NCBI RefSeq assembly: GCF_001441165.1
Contig: NZ_CP013126.1
Location: 1,269,551 to 1,333,550 of the forward strand
From: Acidipropionibacterium acidipropionici
Lineage (GTDB): Bacteria; Actinomycetota; Actinomycetes; Propionibacteriales; Propionibacteriaceae
DNA: 64,000 bases
Direction of reading: 5' to 3'
Below, one piece after another: positions 52,506 to 60,242 of the stretch. The notes under the pieces are model-generated. The model had not been told where the DNA came from and did no database searches. It saw only the letters and a list, made by a program, of their open reading frames with translations. Every line of letters starts with the position of its first letter. Position 1 is the first letter of the stretch. Both the position numbers and the translations under genes were made by a program.

Positions 52506-52753
52506 TAAGCGGTGCAACTCCAGACGAAGTTCGAGAGTTAATCCCCGAAGGCTGGGAAAAGCGACCACTAAAGAAGGCAGAAGGAGAAAGATGGCTTCCA
52601 AAGAAGCCCAACGGTGACTCGGTCGCGATCGAGAAGGGAAACCCCAAGTTTGATGACCCTCTACATAATGGTCCTTATCTGAAAGTGAGCCATAATGGGC
52701 GTATTGCCCGTGTCCCACTCAAGGGAAACCCCGTTCTTAAGAAGCCACGATGA
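52506..52753 (+). pseudogene. Toxin C-terminal domain, 5'-truncated by IS1380
   Basis: About 80 codons without a start: SGATPDEVRELIPEGW, KPNGDSVAIEKGNPK, and DPLHNGPYLKVSHNGRIARV. The pattern (x-P-E-E-I-x-x-L-I-P-x-x-W, then GxxVRxxxGNP, then GPYxxVxxNG) is one I associate with C-terminal toxin domains of Rhs/CDI-type proteins, but I cannot name the activity. Stop overlaps the next ORF by ATGA, typical of toxin-immunity pairs. The front of the gene is missing at the insertion element. Confidence 0.5.
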
Positions 52754-53097
52754 TCGACATCAAAACAGTTCTTGAAGCATCCATAGAAGACTATCCGGCC
52801 CTCTATGAGTTGGCATGGGAGCTGAATACCATTCATCCAATGCTGGGGTTGGAATCTTCTACGCGACGGGCCATGTGGGTTACGGGAATGCTCCTGCGGA
52901 GTGAACTTGTTGAGGCATACTGGTGTGAGGAGCCATACGGAGATATATGGCCAGCAGACACGGGTCAGATAGGTGAGGACATGCTAGACCGTCGATTCTG
53001 GGTACCGATCCAGAGTGGAAAGATCGGGATCAGGATAGGTGCAACGACACGTGGCGAGGACGCCTATTATGAGTTGAACCGGCGTAATATCGTATAG
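52750..53097 (+). CDS. Probable cognate immunity protein
   Basis: 115 residues (MIDIKTVLEASIEDYPALYEL, RRAMWVTGMLLRSELVEAYW, DRRFWVPIQSGKIGIRIG). No family recognised. Coupled by ATGA to the toxin-like end before it and of lower GC than the chromosome. Immunity role inferred from arrangement only. Confidence 0.6.
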   Translation: MIDIKTVLEASIEDYPALYELAWELNTIHPMLGLESSTRRAMWVTGMLLRSELVEAYWCEEPYGDIWPADTGQIGEDMLDRRFWVPIQSGKIGIRIGATTRGEDAYYELNRRNIV

Positions 53098-53112
53098 TAT
53101 GGACGTATACTA

Positions 53113-53597
53113 CAATATTATTCCGAGAAACACATCAAGGGCGAACCCATCGCCCCTGGGGCGTCGTGCTCAACGGCATCCTCGGCGGCGCTTCCGCAGG
53201 CTTGGGCGGCGCGTTCGGCAAGACCCTCGCCCGCATCCTCTTCGGTGGCATCAGGACAGCCACCGAAAACAAACCCAAAGAAATCACACCCAAGCACAGC
53301 ATTACCACGGGTCTCGGTTCGCCCGATGCCATAAGAGTACTTGAGCGCGTCGATTCGCATGGCTCACCATTTCCATATTATAAGGGTGGAGGAGTATGGG
53401 GAAACAGGGACAAAGAAACCGGGTAACCGATCCTTCCTGAACATGGGAAAGAAGGTGGATGAATCACATACAAGGAGTGGGATCTGTCGCCAAAGACTCC
53501 TGGCATACCAAGGGACTCGAGGAGAATCCTCACTGGATCAGACGGGTCGGCGTATGAAACAAACGACCACTATGGAAAGTTCGTGAAGATTAGGTGA
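53113..53597 (+). pseudogene. Barnase-type RNase toxin end, inactivated by two stop codons
   Basis: From about 53113 a pre-toxin piece (YSEKHIKGEPI) continues after a frameshift as WGVVLNGILGGASAGLGG, the Gly/Ala-rich segment common before toxin domains. Then FPYYKGGGVWGNRDKETG, a TAA (53424-53426), ILPEHGKEGG, a TGA (53460-53462), YKEWDLSPKTPG, SRRILTGSDGSAYETNDHYGKFVKIR and a final stop, all in one frame. Glu of KEWD, Arg of SRRIL and His of NDHY match the catalytic triad of barnase/RNase Sa. The domain is recognisable but cannot be made in full. The barstar gene follows five bases later. Confidence 0.78.
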
Positions 53598-53601
53598 TTT
53601 G

Positions 53602-54108
53602 ATGAAGACTCTTGAAGACTTCACGCAACCTACTTGGACGTTCACGACAAGTGAATTGGATAGACGCCCATTCGCAATCTATACAGTTGCGCTGGCACGT
53701 CTCGGCTACCTAGTCAGAAGTATACGTGGGGTGAAGTGTCGTTCGGTTCAAAGTATGCTTGATGAATTCTCCGCTGCGCTCCAGTTCCCATATTACTTCG
53801 GCGACAACTGGCCAGCCTTCGATGAATGCATGAACGATCTCGACTGGCTCAGCAGATCGGAGACGAGACTGGACTTCGGGGCAGGAATCGTCCTGGCTGT
53901 CTGGGATTCAGGGGAAGTCCTGTCAGAATCCTACCCGGACGCACTCGGAATTCTGGCTGGTACTCTCCGCTCGGCCAATGAATATTTCGCAACTCCGCAC
54001 CATAGGGGTGAGCCCTGGGATCATGACGCGATTCCATTCCACGTCATTTTCCACGGACACGACGCCAGTAGTTTCAAGTCATGGGCCAAGCTCGTGGAGC
54101 TCCACTAA
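53602..54108 (+). CDS. Barstar family RNase inhibitor (immunity protein)
   Basis: 168 residues. MLDEFSAALQFPYYFGDNWPAFDECMNDLDWL is the barstar core, with the aromatic-Gly-Asn/Asp loop and the DLDWL segment that block the barnase active site; longer than barstar itself (about 90) at both ends. Preceded by AGGTGATTTG. Intact, while the adjacent RNase toxin is broken, so it is now an orphan immunity gene. Confidence 0.85.
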   Translation: MKTLEDFTQPTWTFTTSELDRRPFAIYTVALARLGYLVRSIRGVKCRSVQSMLDEFSAALQFPYYFGDNWPAFDECMNDLDWLSRSETRLDFGAGIVLAVWDSGEVLSESYPDALGILAGTLRSANEYFATPHHRGEPWDHDAIPFHVIFHGHDASSFKSWAKLVELH

Positions 54109-54157
54109 CGTACCGAACAGTCATCAGAATTCACTCTTACGATCCGAGGTGAAAACC

Positions 54158-54480
54158 GTGACGCTACCGACTCCCGAGGATCCCGCTCGGGCTCCGATAT
54201 GGGACAACTACGCCACCGCGCAGACCTCGCAGGCTTCCCTCGGCCTCATCCCGAGCACGCCTACGCGGTCGGGGTCGAGGTGAAGGGAAGGCACCTGAGG
54301 CTCCGCTTCCAGTTGTCACACGTTACCAAGGCCGGAGAACGGGATATGAACGATATCGTCAGCGAACTCGAAGCTCTGGTCGGACAGGACATTTTCGTTG
54401 ATTCAACTTTTGAAATCACCAATTATCCGAAAGTAGATCCGCATGATGGCGTGCGGTGGGTGTACCTCGCAAGATGGTAA
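54158..54480 (+). pseudogene. Second copy of the IS21-split gene, frameshifted
   Basis: Starts with the same MTLPTPEDPARAPIWDNYAT sequence (GTG start, CCGAGGTGAAAACC upstream) and ends DPHDGVRWVYLARW. One C is missing after codon 31 (copy 1 reads ATC-CCC-GAC, here ATC-CCG-AG), shifting the frame; 323 bases, one short of 108 codons. So both copies in the island are broken, in different ways. Confidence 0.8.
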
Positions 54481-54672
54481 TCCACGTCCAGAGGCTCAAC
54501 CGAAAATCCACGACAGCGAATTGAGCAGTTCGTCGTCGTTCACGTCGCCCGCGGTATCGCTCGGCTGACCGTGATCATGGAGACAGGTCGTCGAGTCAGT
54601 CGCTGATGATCCCATCCTCGGCCAGGTTGGAACACTGTGCTCAAACACGCCAGATACACTGGAAGGTAGCAG

Positions 54673-55161
54673 ATGCTCAAGCTCCACAACGCAGCGCCCG
54701 TCAGCAGAGTCTACGTAGACTTTGACTATTATGTTCCTGTCACTATCACATGGGACTCATACTACAAGGCGGCAGTCCCGCCAATCTCGGTCGTGGCTAC
54801 TGGAAACGACATTCTTGTGGAGTTCAGCCAAGACCCCGAGAAGGAGTCAATAAACCAGATCACTCTGGTGACTACGGGCAAGGCTGATGTGGATGATGTG
54901 TCGGCCCTTCCGTCGTTCTATGTTCCCGGGGTCGCCGTATGCTTCGACAAGTACAGCGATGAGGACGGATGCTCAGACCTGCATGTCCTCGCACATGGTG
55001 ACTGCATCGACATACGGTTGAGCGACCAGGATGTCTCAAGTTGGACGGGTTCATGGCCGGTACTTTTCGGCTGCAACGAAATTGGCGAGGTCTTGCACAT
55101 AGTGGTTGCGTGGGACAAGGAGGGCCGGACGACCGCTGTGGAGGGCATCCTGCCTCGTTGA
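54673..55161 (+). CDS. Hypothetical protein, probable orphan immunity protein
   Basis: 162 residues, acidic, beta-rich: VYVDFDYYVPVTITWDSYY, GNDILVEFSQDPEKES, LPSFYVPGVAVCFDKYSDEDG, LHIVVAWDKEGRTTAVEGI. No family recognised. Low GC relative to the chromosome. Last gene of the island before its right-hand inverted repeat. Immunity role is a guess from context. Confidence 0.6.
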   Translation: MLKLHNAAPVSRVYVDFDYYVPVTITWDSYYKAAVPPISVVATGNDILVEFSQDPEKESINQITLVTTGKADVDDVSALPSFYVPGVAVCFDKYSDEDGCSDLHVLAHGDCIDIRLSDQDVSSWTGSWPVLFGCNEIGEVLHIVVAWDKEGRTTAVEGILPR

Positions 55162-55221
55162 TCGTTCGCCGATCCGGGGCCCGGGCCCCAGCCTCATCCA
55201 GGCGTCTCCTTTGCCGCGCCA
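55152..55221 (-). repeat. Island-bracketing inverted repeat, right copy
   Basis: Reverse-complement match to the MATE gene tail (45222-45292). Contains a perfect 14-bp palindrome GGGGCCCGGGCCCC at 55176-55189. Lies four bases from the sbcC stop and overlaps the stop of 54673-55161. Confidence 0.8.
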
Positions 55222-55225
55222 TCCT

Positions 55226-57952
55226 TCATCGGAAGTCGACGTGGACCGCGTCGACGGCGTCGTAACGCTCCGGGGCGCTGGTGAACACCACCACTTGGTT
55301 GGCCTGCGACCCGCTGGACACCTCCTTGAGCACCCGCCCGCAGCGCACCCGGTCGGAGTACACCAGGGCGTCGTCCAGGATCACCGGGACGCCGTCCTCA
55401 GGACTCACCAGACGTGCGGTGGCGAGCCTCACCACCAGTCCCAGCTGCTCCTTGGCCCCGGTCGACAGCTGATCCCAGGCCAGCCACTTCCCGCCCAGCC
55501 GGCGCTGCGTCACCGTCAGCGAATCGTCCACCCGGACCGCCAGATCGGCGCCGAAGACGCCGCGCCCGAGCGTCTCGATCTGGCGGGTGAACGGCTCCAG
55601 ATAGCGCCGGCGCTCCTCGTCTCGGTGCCTCACCAGGGTGTCGCGCAGCAGCCGCGCGGCGTCGGCCCTCTTCGTCAGGGCCGTCACCTCGATCCTCAGC
55701 CGGTGCACCCGGCCCTCCATGTCGTCGAAGCGGTCCTGGCGCCCCGAGCGGTCCATCCCCCTGAGCTGGCCATCGAGCCCGGCCCACCTCGTGCCGGTGC
55801 GCCCGAGCCGCTCGGAGGCCTTCTCGAATCGCGCCCGGGACGCCCGGGCGGCCTCGCGGACCTCATCGGGGGAGTGCTCGGCCAGTTCCCCGGACACCTT
55901 CTCAAACTCCCCCTCAGCCTCCTGGTGGGCGGTGTCCTCGGCCTCGACGCGGGCGTCCAGATCCTCGTCGGTGGCGATGCCGCGGGCCTCCTCGAGCCTG
56001 GCGGCCAGCCTCTCGGCCTGTCCACGGGCTGCGGTGAGGGTGGACGCCGCCGCGGAGTCCGCCTCGCGGGCCGCGCTGCGCCGTTCACCCACCGCCTCGC
56101 GAGCCGCCCGAGCCGCCTTCTCCGCCAGCTCGGCCTGGTCGTGGGCCGCCTCGCACCGAGTGGCGGCCTCCTCCGCCTGCCCGACGGTGAGCCCGGCGTC
56201 TCCCACGTCCCCTGAGCCGGCCGCAGCCCCGGTGCCGTCCGCGTCCGCGTCGTCCTCTGCGGCCTCCCCGACCCTGGCGGCAAGCCTGTCCCGCAGCTCG
56301 GTCAGCCCGGCCACCGACCGCTCCTGGGAGTCGTCCTCCCACTCGTCGACGTCGGTCAGCTCCCGCTCCAGCCGCTCGCGCAGGCCGGCGGCCAGATTCT
56401 CATCGCGTCCCCGCGCTGCCAGCAGCTCCCTGGCCGCCTCCAAGGTATCTGCGCCCATCGGCTCCAGGGCCTCGGTGAGCTCGCGCTCGGCGCGCTCCAC
56501 ATCGTGGGCGAGCTTGTCGACGTCAGAGGCCGGGGTGACGGTGATCCGCCAGGCATCCGCGACCTCGACGACCGCCGGGCGGTCCACCACCCGGTCGACG
56601 GCGTCGCCGTCCTCCTCATCCTCGATCGGGCGCCCGTCAACAGCCAGTGCCGGGGCGTCGTCGCGCAGCCTCTCGATCCTCATCCGGGGGCTGGCGACCT
56701 CGAGCTTCGTGCGGGCGGCGGCCAGCCGGGCCGATGCCTTCTCGGCGGCCTTCAGGCCCTTCGCCGAGGCGAAGTTTCCCTCCAGCCGGCTCTCGGCCTC
56801 GCGCAGCTCGTTCCGCAGCCCCGACAGCCGCCCGATGACGGCGTCCAGCCGCGCCAGCCGGTCGCGGTCGCGCAGACCGGACACCGTGGCCCGAGCCTCC
56901 TGCCAGGCCCGGCGGGCGTCGAGACGCGCCTTCTCGCAGGCGTCCCACCGCTCGTCGGCCTCCCGGTACTCCTCCTCGACGTCCCCGGCGGCGTCATGAG
57001 CCTTCTCGACCGCCGCCGTCGCCTCGCTCACCTGCTGCCCGGCGACGTCCACCTCCTCGACGGCCTGCCGGCGCGCCTGGCGCGCCGAGGCGGCGGTGTC
57101 CAGCCTCTGCCGCGCGTCGCGCTCGGCCCGCCGCGCCTCGGCCACCTGCTGCTCGAGCCCCTCGAGGGCCTTCAACGCGGTGGCATCGGCCGCCGACTCC
57201 GTCTCCAGCCTCCCGACGTCCCGCCGCTGGGCGCGCAGGTCCTCCTCGGCGGTCTGGAGCTCGGCGACCACGGTGTCCACCTCGTCGAGCTCGCGCCTGG
57301 CGGCGTCCAGCTCGGCCTCGGACTGCTCCAGCGCCGAGGTGGCGTCCTTCAGCGGCTTGCCGGGCTTCCCGGTGCCCGTCCAGTACTTCGCGAACTCCTG
57401 CTCGGCGGCCTCCAGCAGGGTGGTGTCATCGGCCCGATGCCCGGATTCGTCGTCGGTGGCGCGGCTGGCCCGGTCCAGGGCCGAGGTGAGCGCCGTCGAG
57501 GACTTCAGCGAGAGGGCCTCCAGGCTGTCGGACTGCATATGCCGCAGGGCGCGCCACAGCGTCTGGTCGGTGCCCGCCCAGATCTCGGCCATCGTGTCGG
57601 TGGCGCGCTCATCGGTGAGCACATCCCCGGCCCGCGGCCCCGAGAGGAACTCCAGGCGGGCGGCCGGCTGGGCCAGGAAGCGCTTGGAATGCACGAGCCG
57701 GACGCCGCCGACGGTGAGCTCGGCCTCCACGATCACCGGCAGATCGGTGCCGTAGGGCTGGGCTGTCTTCACCTTGGCGCTCTTCGAGGTGGCCTTGAGC
57801 TTCGGGTCCAGCAGCATGTCGAGGGCCTCGACCATCGACGTCTTGCCCACCTCGTTGAGCCCCTCGGCGATCACCAGGCCGGTGTCGGGCAGCTCGAGGG
57901 TGCGATCCTCGACCGACTTGAAGTTCTCCACATGGATGCGGTGCAGTCTCAT
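55226..57952 (-). CDS. SbcC/Rad50-like SMC ATPase
   Basis: 908 residues. N-terminal RLHRIHVENFKSVEDRTLELP with Walker A GLNEVGKTS (31-39), two long coiled coils (about 185-460 and 490-790, Glu/Ala/Arg-rich), C-terminal signature LSTGAKEQLGL and Walker B VPVILDDALVYSD. No CXXC zinc hook is visible between the coils. Forms a nuclease complex with the phosphoesterase encoded just upstream (ATGA overlap) for end processing of DNA. Closer to the YhaN-type subgroup than to classical SbcC because of size and the GLNEVGKTS loop. Confidence 0.9.
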   Translation of the reverse strand: MRLHRIHVENFKSVEDRTLELPDTGLVIAEGLNEVGKTSMVEALDMLLDPKLKATSKSAKVKTAQPYGTDLPVIVEAELTVGGVRLVHSKRFLAQPAARLEFLSGPRAGDVLTDERATDTMAEIWAGTDQTLWRALRHMQSDSLEALSLKSSTALTSALDRASRATDDESGHRADDTTLLEAAEQEFAKYWTGTGKPGKPLKDATSALEQSEAELDAARRELDEVDTVVAELQTAEEDLRAQRRDVGRLETESAADATALKALEGLEQQVAEARRAERDARQRLDTAASARQARRQAVEEVDVAGQQVSEATAAVEKAHDAAGDVEEEYREADERWDACEKARLDARRAWQEARATVSGLRDRDRLARLDAVIGRLSGLRNELREAESRLEGNFASAKGLKAAEKASARLAAARTKLEVASPRMRIERLRDDAPALAVDGRPIEDEEDGDAVDRVVDRPAVVEVADAWRITVTPASDVDKLAHDVERAERELTEALEPMGADTLEAARELLAARGRDENLAAGLRERLERELTDVDEWEDDSQERSVAGLTELRDRLAARVGEAAEDDADADGTGAAAGSGDVGDAGLTVGQAEEAATRCEAAHDQAELAEKAARAAREAVGERRSAAREADSAAASTLTAARGQAERLAARLEEARGIATDEDLDARVEAEDTAHQEAEGEFEKVSGELAEHSPDEVREAARASRARFEKASERLGRTGTRWAGLDGQLRGMDRSGRQDRFDDMEGRVHRLRIEVTALTKRADAARLLRDTLVRHRDEERRRYLEPFTRQIETLGRGVFGADLAVRVDDSLTVTQRRLGGKWLAWDQLSTGAKEQLGLVVRLATARLVSPEDGVPVILDDALVYSDRVRCGRVLKEVSSGSQANQVVVFTSAPERYDAVDAVHVDFR

Positions 57953-59142
57953 CTGTGTGCCTCCCCGCTGTGTGCCTCTCCGACTGCCGGGGTCTCGGCG
58001 CGTCCCGGCGGGGAGGCCATCGCCAGCCGTCGCAGCAGCCCCAGGGCGTCGATCGCGGTGGGGGAGGAGGCCGCCGCCTCCGACAGCTCGGCGGCCGCCG
58101 AGGCCGCCCAGCCTGGCAGGTCCATGCCGTCCAGGTCGCCGTCGTCGGGGGTGACGACGAGATCGTGGCGGTCCGCGCTGGGCTCCAGGCTGGCGAAGAC
58201 CTCCTGGCGGTCGGAGAGCAGGGCCTCCAGGCGGGCGTTCTGGGCCACCGACAAGTGACCGTGGAGGTCATATCGGACGATGGTGCGCGTCGGATCGTCG
58301 AAGCCGGAAAGCTCGGCGGCCATGGCGTCGATGTCCTCGTCGGTCGCCATCTCGCGGCTCACCCGGACATGCAGCCAGCGTCCCACCTCATGCGGGGTGG
58401 CGGTGACCCGGCCGCCGGAGATCTCGACGACGTCGACGGATCCGCGCGCCGGGTCGGTGAACCGGGTGGTCTCGTGGGCGCCGCAGTAGCGGATCGCCGC
58501 ATGAGGGTCCTCGGGCCAGCGGATGTGCCGGTCGCCCAGGGCCGCGTAGCTGATCGCGCCGCTGTTCAGGGCGTCCTGGATGGCCGTCGCGTCGATCTCG
58601 GCCTCCTCCGAATCCTGGCCTGAAAGGCCCGGAAGCTGGCCGTGACCGACGAGGATCCGGGTCGTGCCGTCGGGCTGGATGTCGGCGATTGCAGGGGCGA
58701 TCGGGTCGGAGGAGGGATGCCTCGAGGTGAGCGGGGCGCCCACCACCTGCACCCCGTCTGCCACGTCGACCGGTTCGGTGTCGCGCAGCACGGTGACATT
58801 GGAGGGGCACCGGTCGGTGAAGAGGTCCTGGTCCCAGATGCAGCCGGGCTCCAGGGAGTCGTGATTGCCCGGCAGCAGGAAGACCGGCAGCCCGATCGAG
58901 GCCATCGCCTCGCAGGCCAGGGCCACCACGCGCCGGGAGACGTTCTGGGTCTCGAAGACATCCCCGGCCACCACCACGAAGGAGCAGTGCTCCTCGCGGG
59001 CGATCCGGCCGATCCGGCGCACGGCCTCAATCCGGTCGGCGGTGAACCGCGCCTGGGCGTCGTCCTCGGCGCCGGGGCGGGGGGCCAGGTAGTGCCGGGT
59101 CATGCCGAGCTGCCAGTCAGAGGTGTGCAGGAATCTCACCAT
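57949..59142 (-). CDS. SbcD/Mre11-like metallophosphoesterase
   Basis: 397 residues. Metal-binding motifs in order: HTSDWQLG, VVAGDVFE, LPGNHDS, VGHGQLPG and LGDRHIR. GAGGAGACCCC before the ATG at 59142. First gene of a coupled pair with the SMC ATPase; together an exo/endonuclease for repairing breaks or hairpins. The C-terminal 150 residues are the capping and ATPase-binding region, less conserved. Confidence 0.92.
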   Translation of the reverse strand: MVRFLHTSDWQLGMTRHYLAPRPGAEDDAQARFTADRIEAVRRIGRIAREEHCSFVVVAGDVFETQNVSRRVVALACEAMASIGLPVFLLPGNHDSLEPGCIWDQDLFTDRCPSNVTVLRDTEPVDVADGVQVVGAPLTSRHPSSDPIAPAIADIQPDGTTRILVGHGQLPGLSGQDSEEAEIDATAIQDALNSGAISYAALGDRHIRWPEDPHAAIRYCGAHETTRFTDPARGSVDVVEISGGRVTATPHEVGRWLHVRVSREMATDEDIDAMAAELSGFDDPTRTIVRYDLHGHLSVAQNARLEALLSDRQEVFASLEPSADRHDLVVTPDDGDLDGMDLPGWAASAAAELSEAAASSPTAIDALGLLRRLAMASPPGRAETPAVGEAHSGEAHR

Positions 59143-59229
59143 GGGGTCTCCTCGGTCGGTGCTGCTCACTCTAGAGAAGCGGCACGACACTGCGGGCCCA
59201 CAGGGTGATCACGGGCATTATCAGCATCG

Positions 59230-59275
59230 GGTGGAGATGGCGGGAATTGAACCCGCGTCCTTCGGGGCGGCATGA
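59230..59275 (-). other. ssrA (tmRNA) 3'-end fragment, possible attachment scar
   Basis: Minus strand reads ...CCGAAGGACGCGGGTTCAA then TTCCCGCCATCTCCACC. This is a perfect T-arm (GCGGG-TTCAATT-CCCGC), a seven-base acceptor strand and ACC, as at the 3' end of actinobacterial tmRNA. No matching 5' acceptor strand or tag frame is found in the 230 bases before it, so this is a fragment, the kind left by elements that integrate into ssrA. Confidence 0.5.
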
Positions 59276-59314
59276 GGGCGCCGGCATGGGCATCGCGGCG
59301 GGTACTTGCACCGT

Positions 59315-59383
59315 GCCGGGCAATCCAGCGAGACCCCGGGGTTTCATGTGGCGTTCTTGTCCGAGACCCCCGGTGTCTCGCTG
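59315..59383. repeat. Dispersed repeat with long inverted arms
   Basis: Arms 59326-59342 (CAGCGAGACCCCGGGGT) and 59366-59383 (its near complement, one mismatch) flank 23 bases. The left part from 59315 recurs at 10943-10973. With the ssrA-like fragment and the yceI terminator it fills the gene-free interval 59143-59567. Confidence 0.65.
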
Positions 59384-59463
59384 ATTTACCCGGGTGGGTC
59401 GGAGTACGGGCGCGGGCGGGGACAGGGGAAGATCGGAAGAGGCGCAGGGGGAACGCAGAAGAA

Positions 59464-59496
59464 GGAGGCCGCCCCGCACGATGCGGGACGGCCTCC
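59464..59496 (-). terminator. yceI terminator hairpin
   Basis: GGAGGCCG-C-CCCGC pairs with GCGGG-A-CGGCCTCC around ACGAT, 72 bases after the yceI stop, followed on the minus strand by TTCTTCTGCGTT. Confidence 0.8.
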
Positions 59497-59567
59497 AGAG
59501 GAACGATCGGGCCTTGTCGGCCCGGGTTCCGGGAAAGTCCGGCTGCCGGGGGCTGCCCGGCGCGGGC

Positions 59568-60113
59568 TCAGGCCTGCTTGACGCCCTCGACCTCGAGCTC
59601 GAGGGTCACCTCGTCGCTGACCAGCACGCCGCCGGTCTCCAGGGCGGCATTCCAGGTGATGCCGAAGTCCTTGCGGGAGATCTTGGTCTTGCCCTCGAAG
59701 CCGATGCGGGTGTTGCCGAAGGGATCCTTGGCCTCGCCGTTGAACTCGAAGGGGATGGTGATCGACTTGGTGACGCCCTTGATGGTGAGGTCTCCGGTGA
59801 GTTCCAGGTCCTCGCCCTTGATGGCGGCGCCGGTGGAGACGAAGGTGATCTCCGGGTACTTGTCGACCTCCAGGAAGTCGCCCGACTTGATGTGGCCGTC
59901 GCGGTCGGCGACGCCGGTGGTGAAGGAGTCGGTCTTCACGGTGACGGACACCTTGGCCGACGACGGATCGGCGCCGTCGCCCGAGGCGGTGCCCTCGAGC
60001 TCGGTGAAGGAGCCGCGCACCTTGCTCACCATGGCGTGACGGGTCACGAAGCCGAGGCGGGTGTGGGTGGGGTCGAGGGTGTAGTTGCCGTTGAGCTCAG
60101 CGAGAGAAGTCAT
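59568..60113 (-). CDS. YceI family lipocalin-like protein
   Basis: 181 residues, no signal peptide, so cytoplasmic unlike E. coli YceI. NYTLDPTHTRLGFVTRHAMVSKVRG at the start, GDFLEVDKYPEITFVST, GDLTIKGVTKSI and ISRKDFGITWN are the family blocks. These beta-barrels bind isoprenoid or other hydrophobic molecules. CAGGAGACTGC precedes the ATG. Divergent to a MarR regulator with a doubled operator between, so probably its target. Confidence 0.95.
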   Translation of the reverse strand: MTSLAELNGNYTLDPTHTRLGFVTRHAMVSKVRGSFTELEGTASGDGADPSSAKVSVTVKTDSFTTGVADRDGHIKSGDFLEVDKYPEITFVSTGAAIKGEDLELTGDLTIKGVTKSITIPFEFNGEAKDPFGNTRIGFEGKTKISRKDFGITWNAALETGGVLVSDEVTLELEVEGVKQA

Positions 60114-60147
60114 GTGCAGTCTCCTGTGTGTGGATTTTCAACTTTGT

Positions 60148-60174
60148 TGACGCGTCACCAACTATGACGCATCA
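60148..60174. promoter_or_regulatory. Tandem MarR-type operators
   Basis: TGACGCGTCA (60148-60157, perfect palindrome) and TGACGCATCA (60165-60174, one mismatch) are spaced 17 bases centre to centre in the yceI-marR divergent promoter. An additional CATCATTGATG palindrome follows at 60170-60180. Confidence 0.55.
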
Positions 60175-60242
60175 TTGATGACATGTCAACCACCGGATCC
60201 GAGAATTATTCCGAGACCACTCCACATGAGAGGGTCAGCCGT

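Noticed and set aside
53341-53586. 81-codon ORF overlapping the barnase remnant
   Set aside because: Another frame carries the conserved RNase residues; this one has none.
54496-54687. 63-codon minus-strand ORF
   Set aside because: No ribosome site, no neighbours on that strand, composition not convincing; could be a remnant but unsupported.
55638-56999. 453-codon plus-strand ORF, Ser/Arg/Ala only
   Set aside because: Shadow of the sbcC coiled-coil codons on the opposite strand.
59230-59600. Complete tmRNA gene
   Set aside because: Only the 3' end is recognisable; no 5' acceptor strand or tag-coding frame before the yceI gene.
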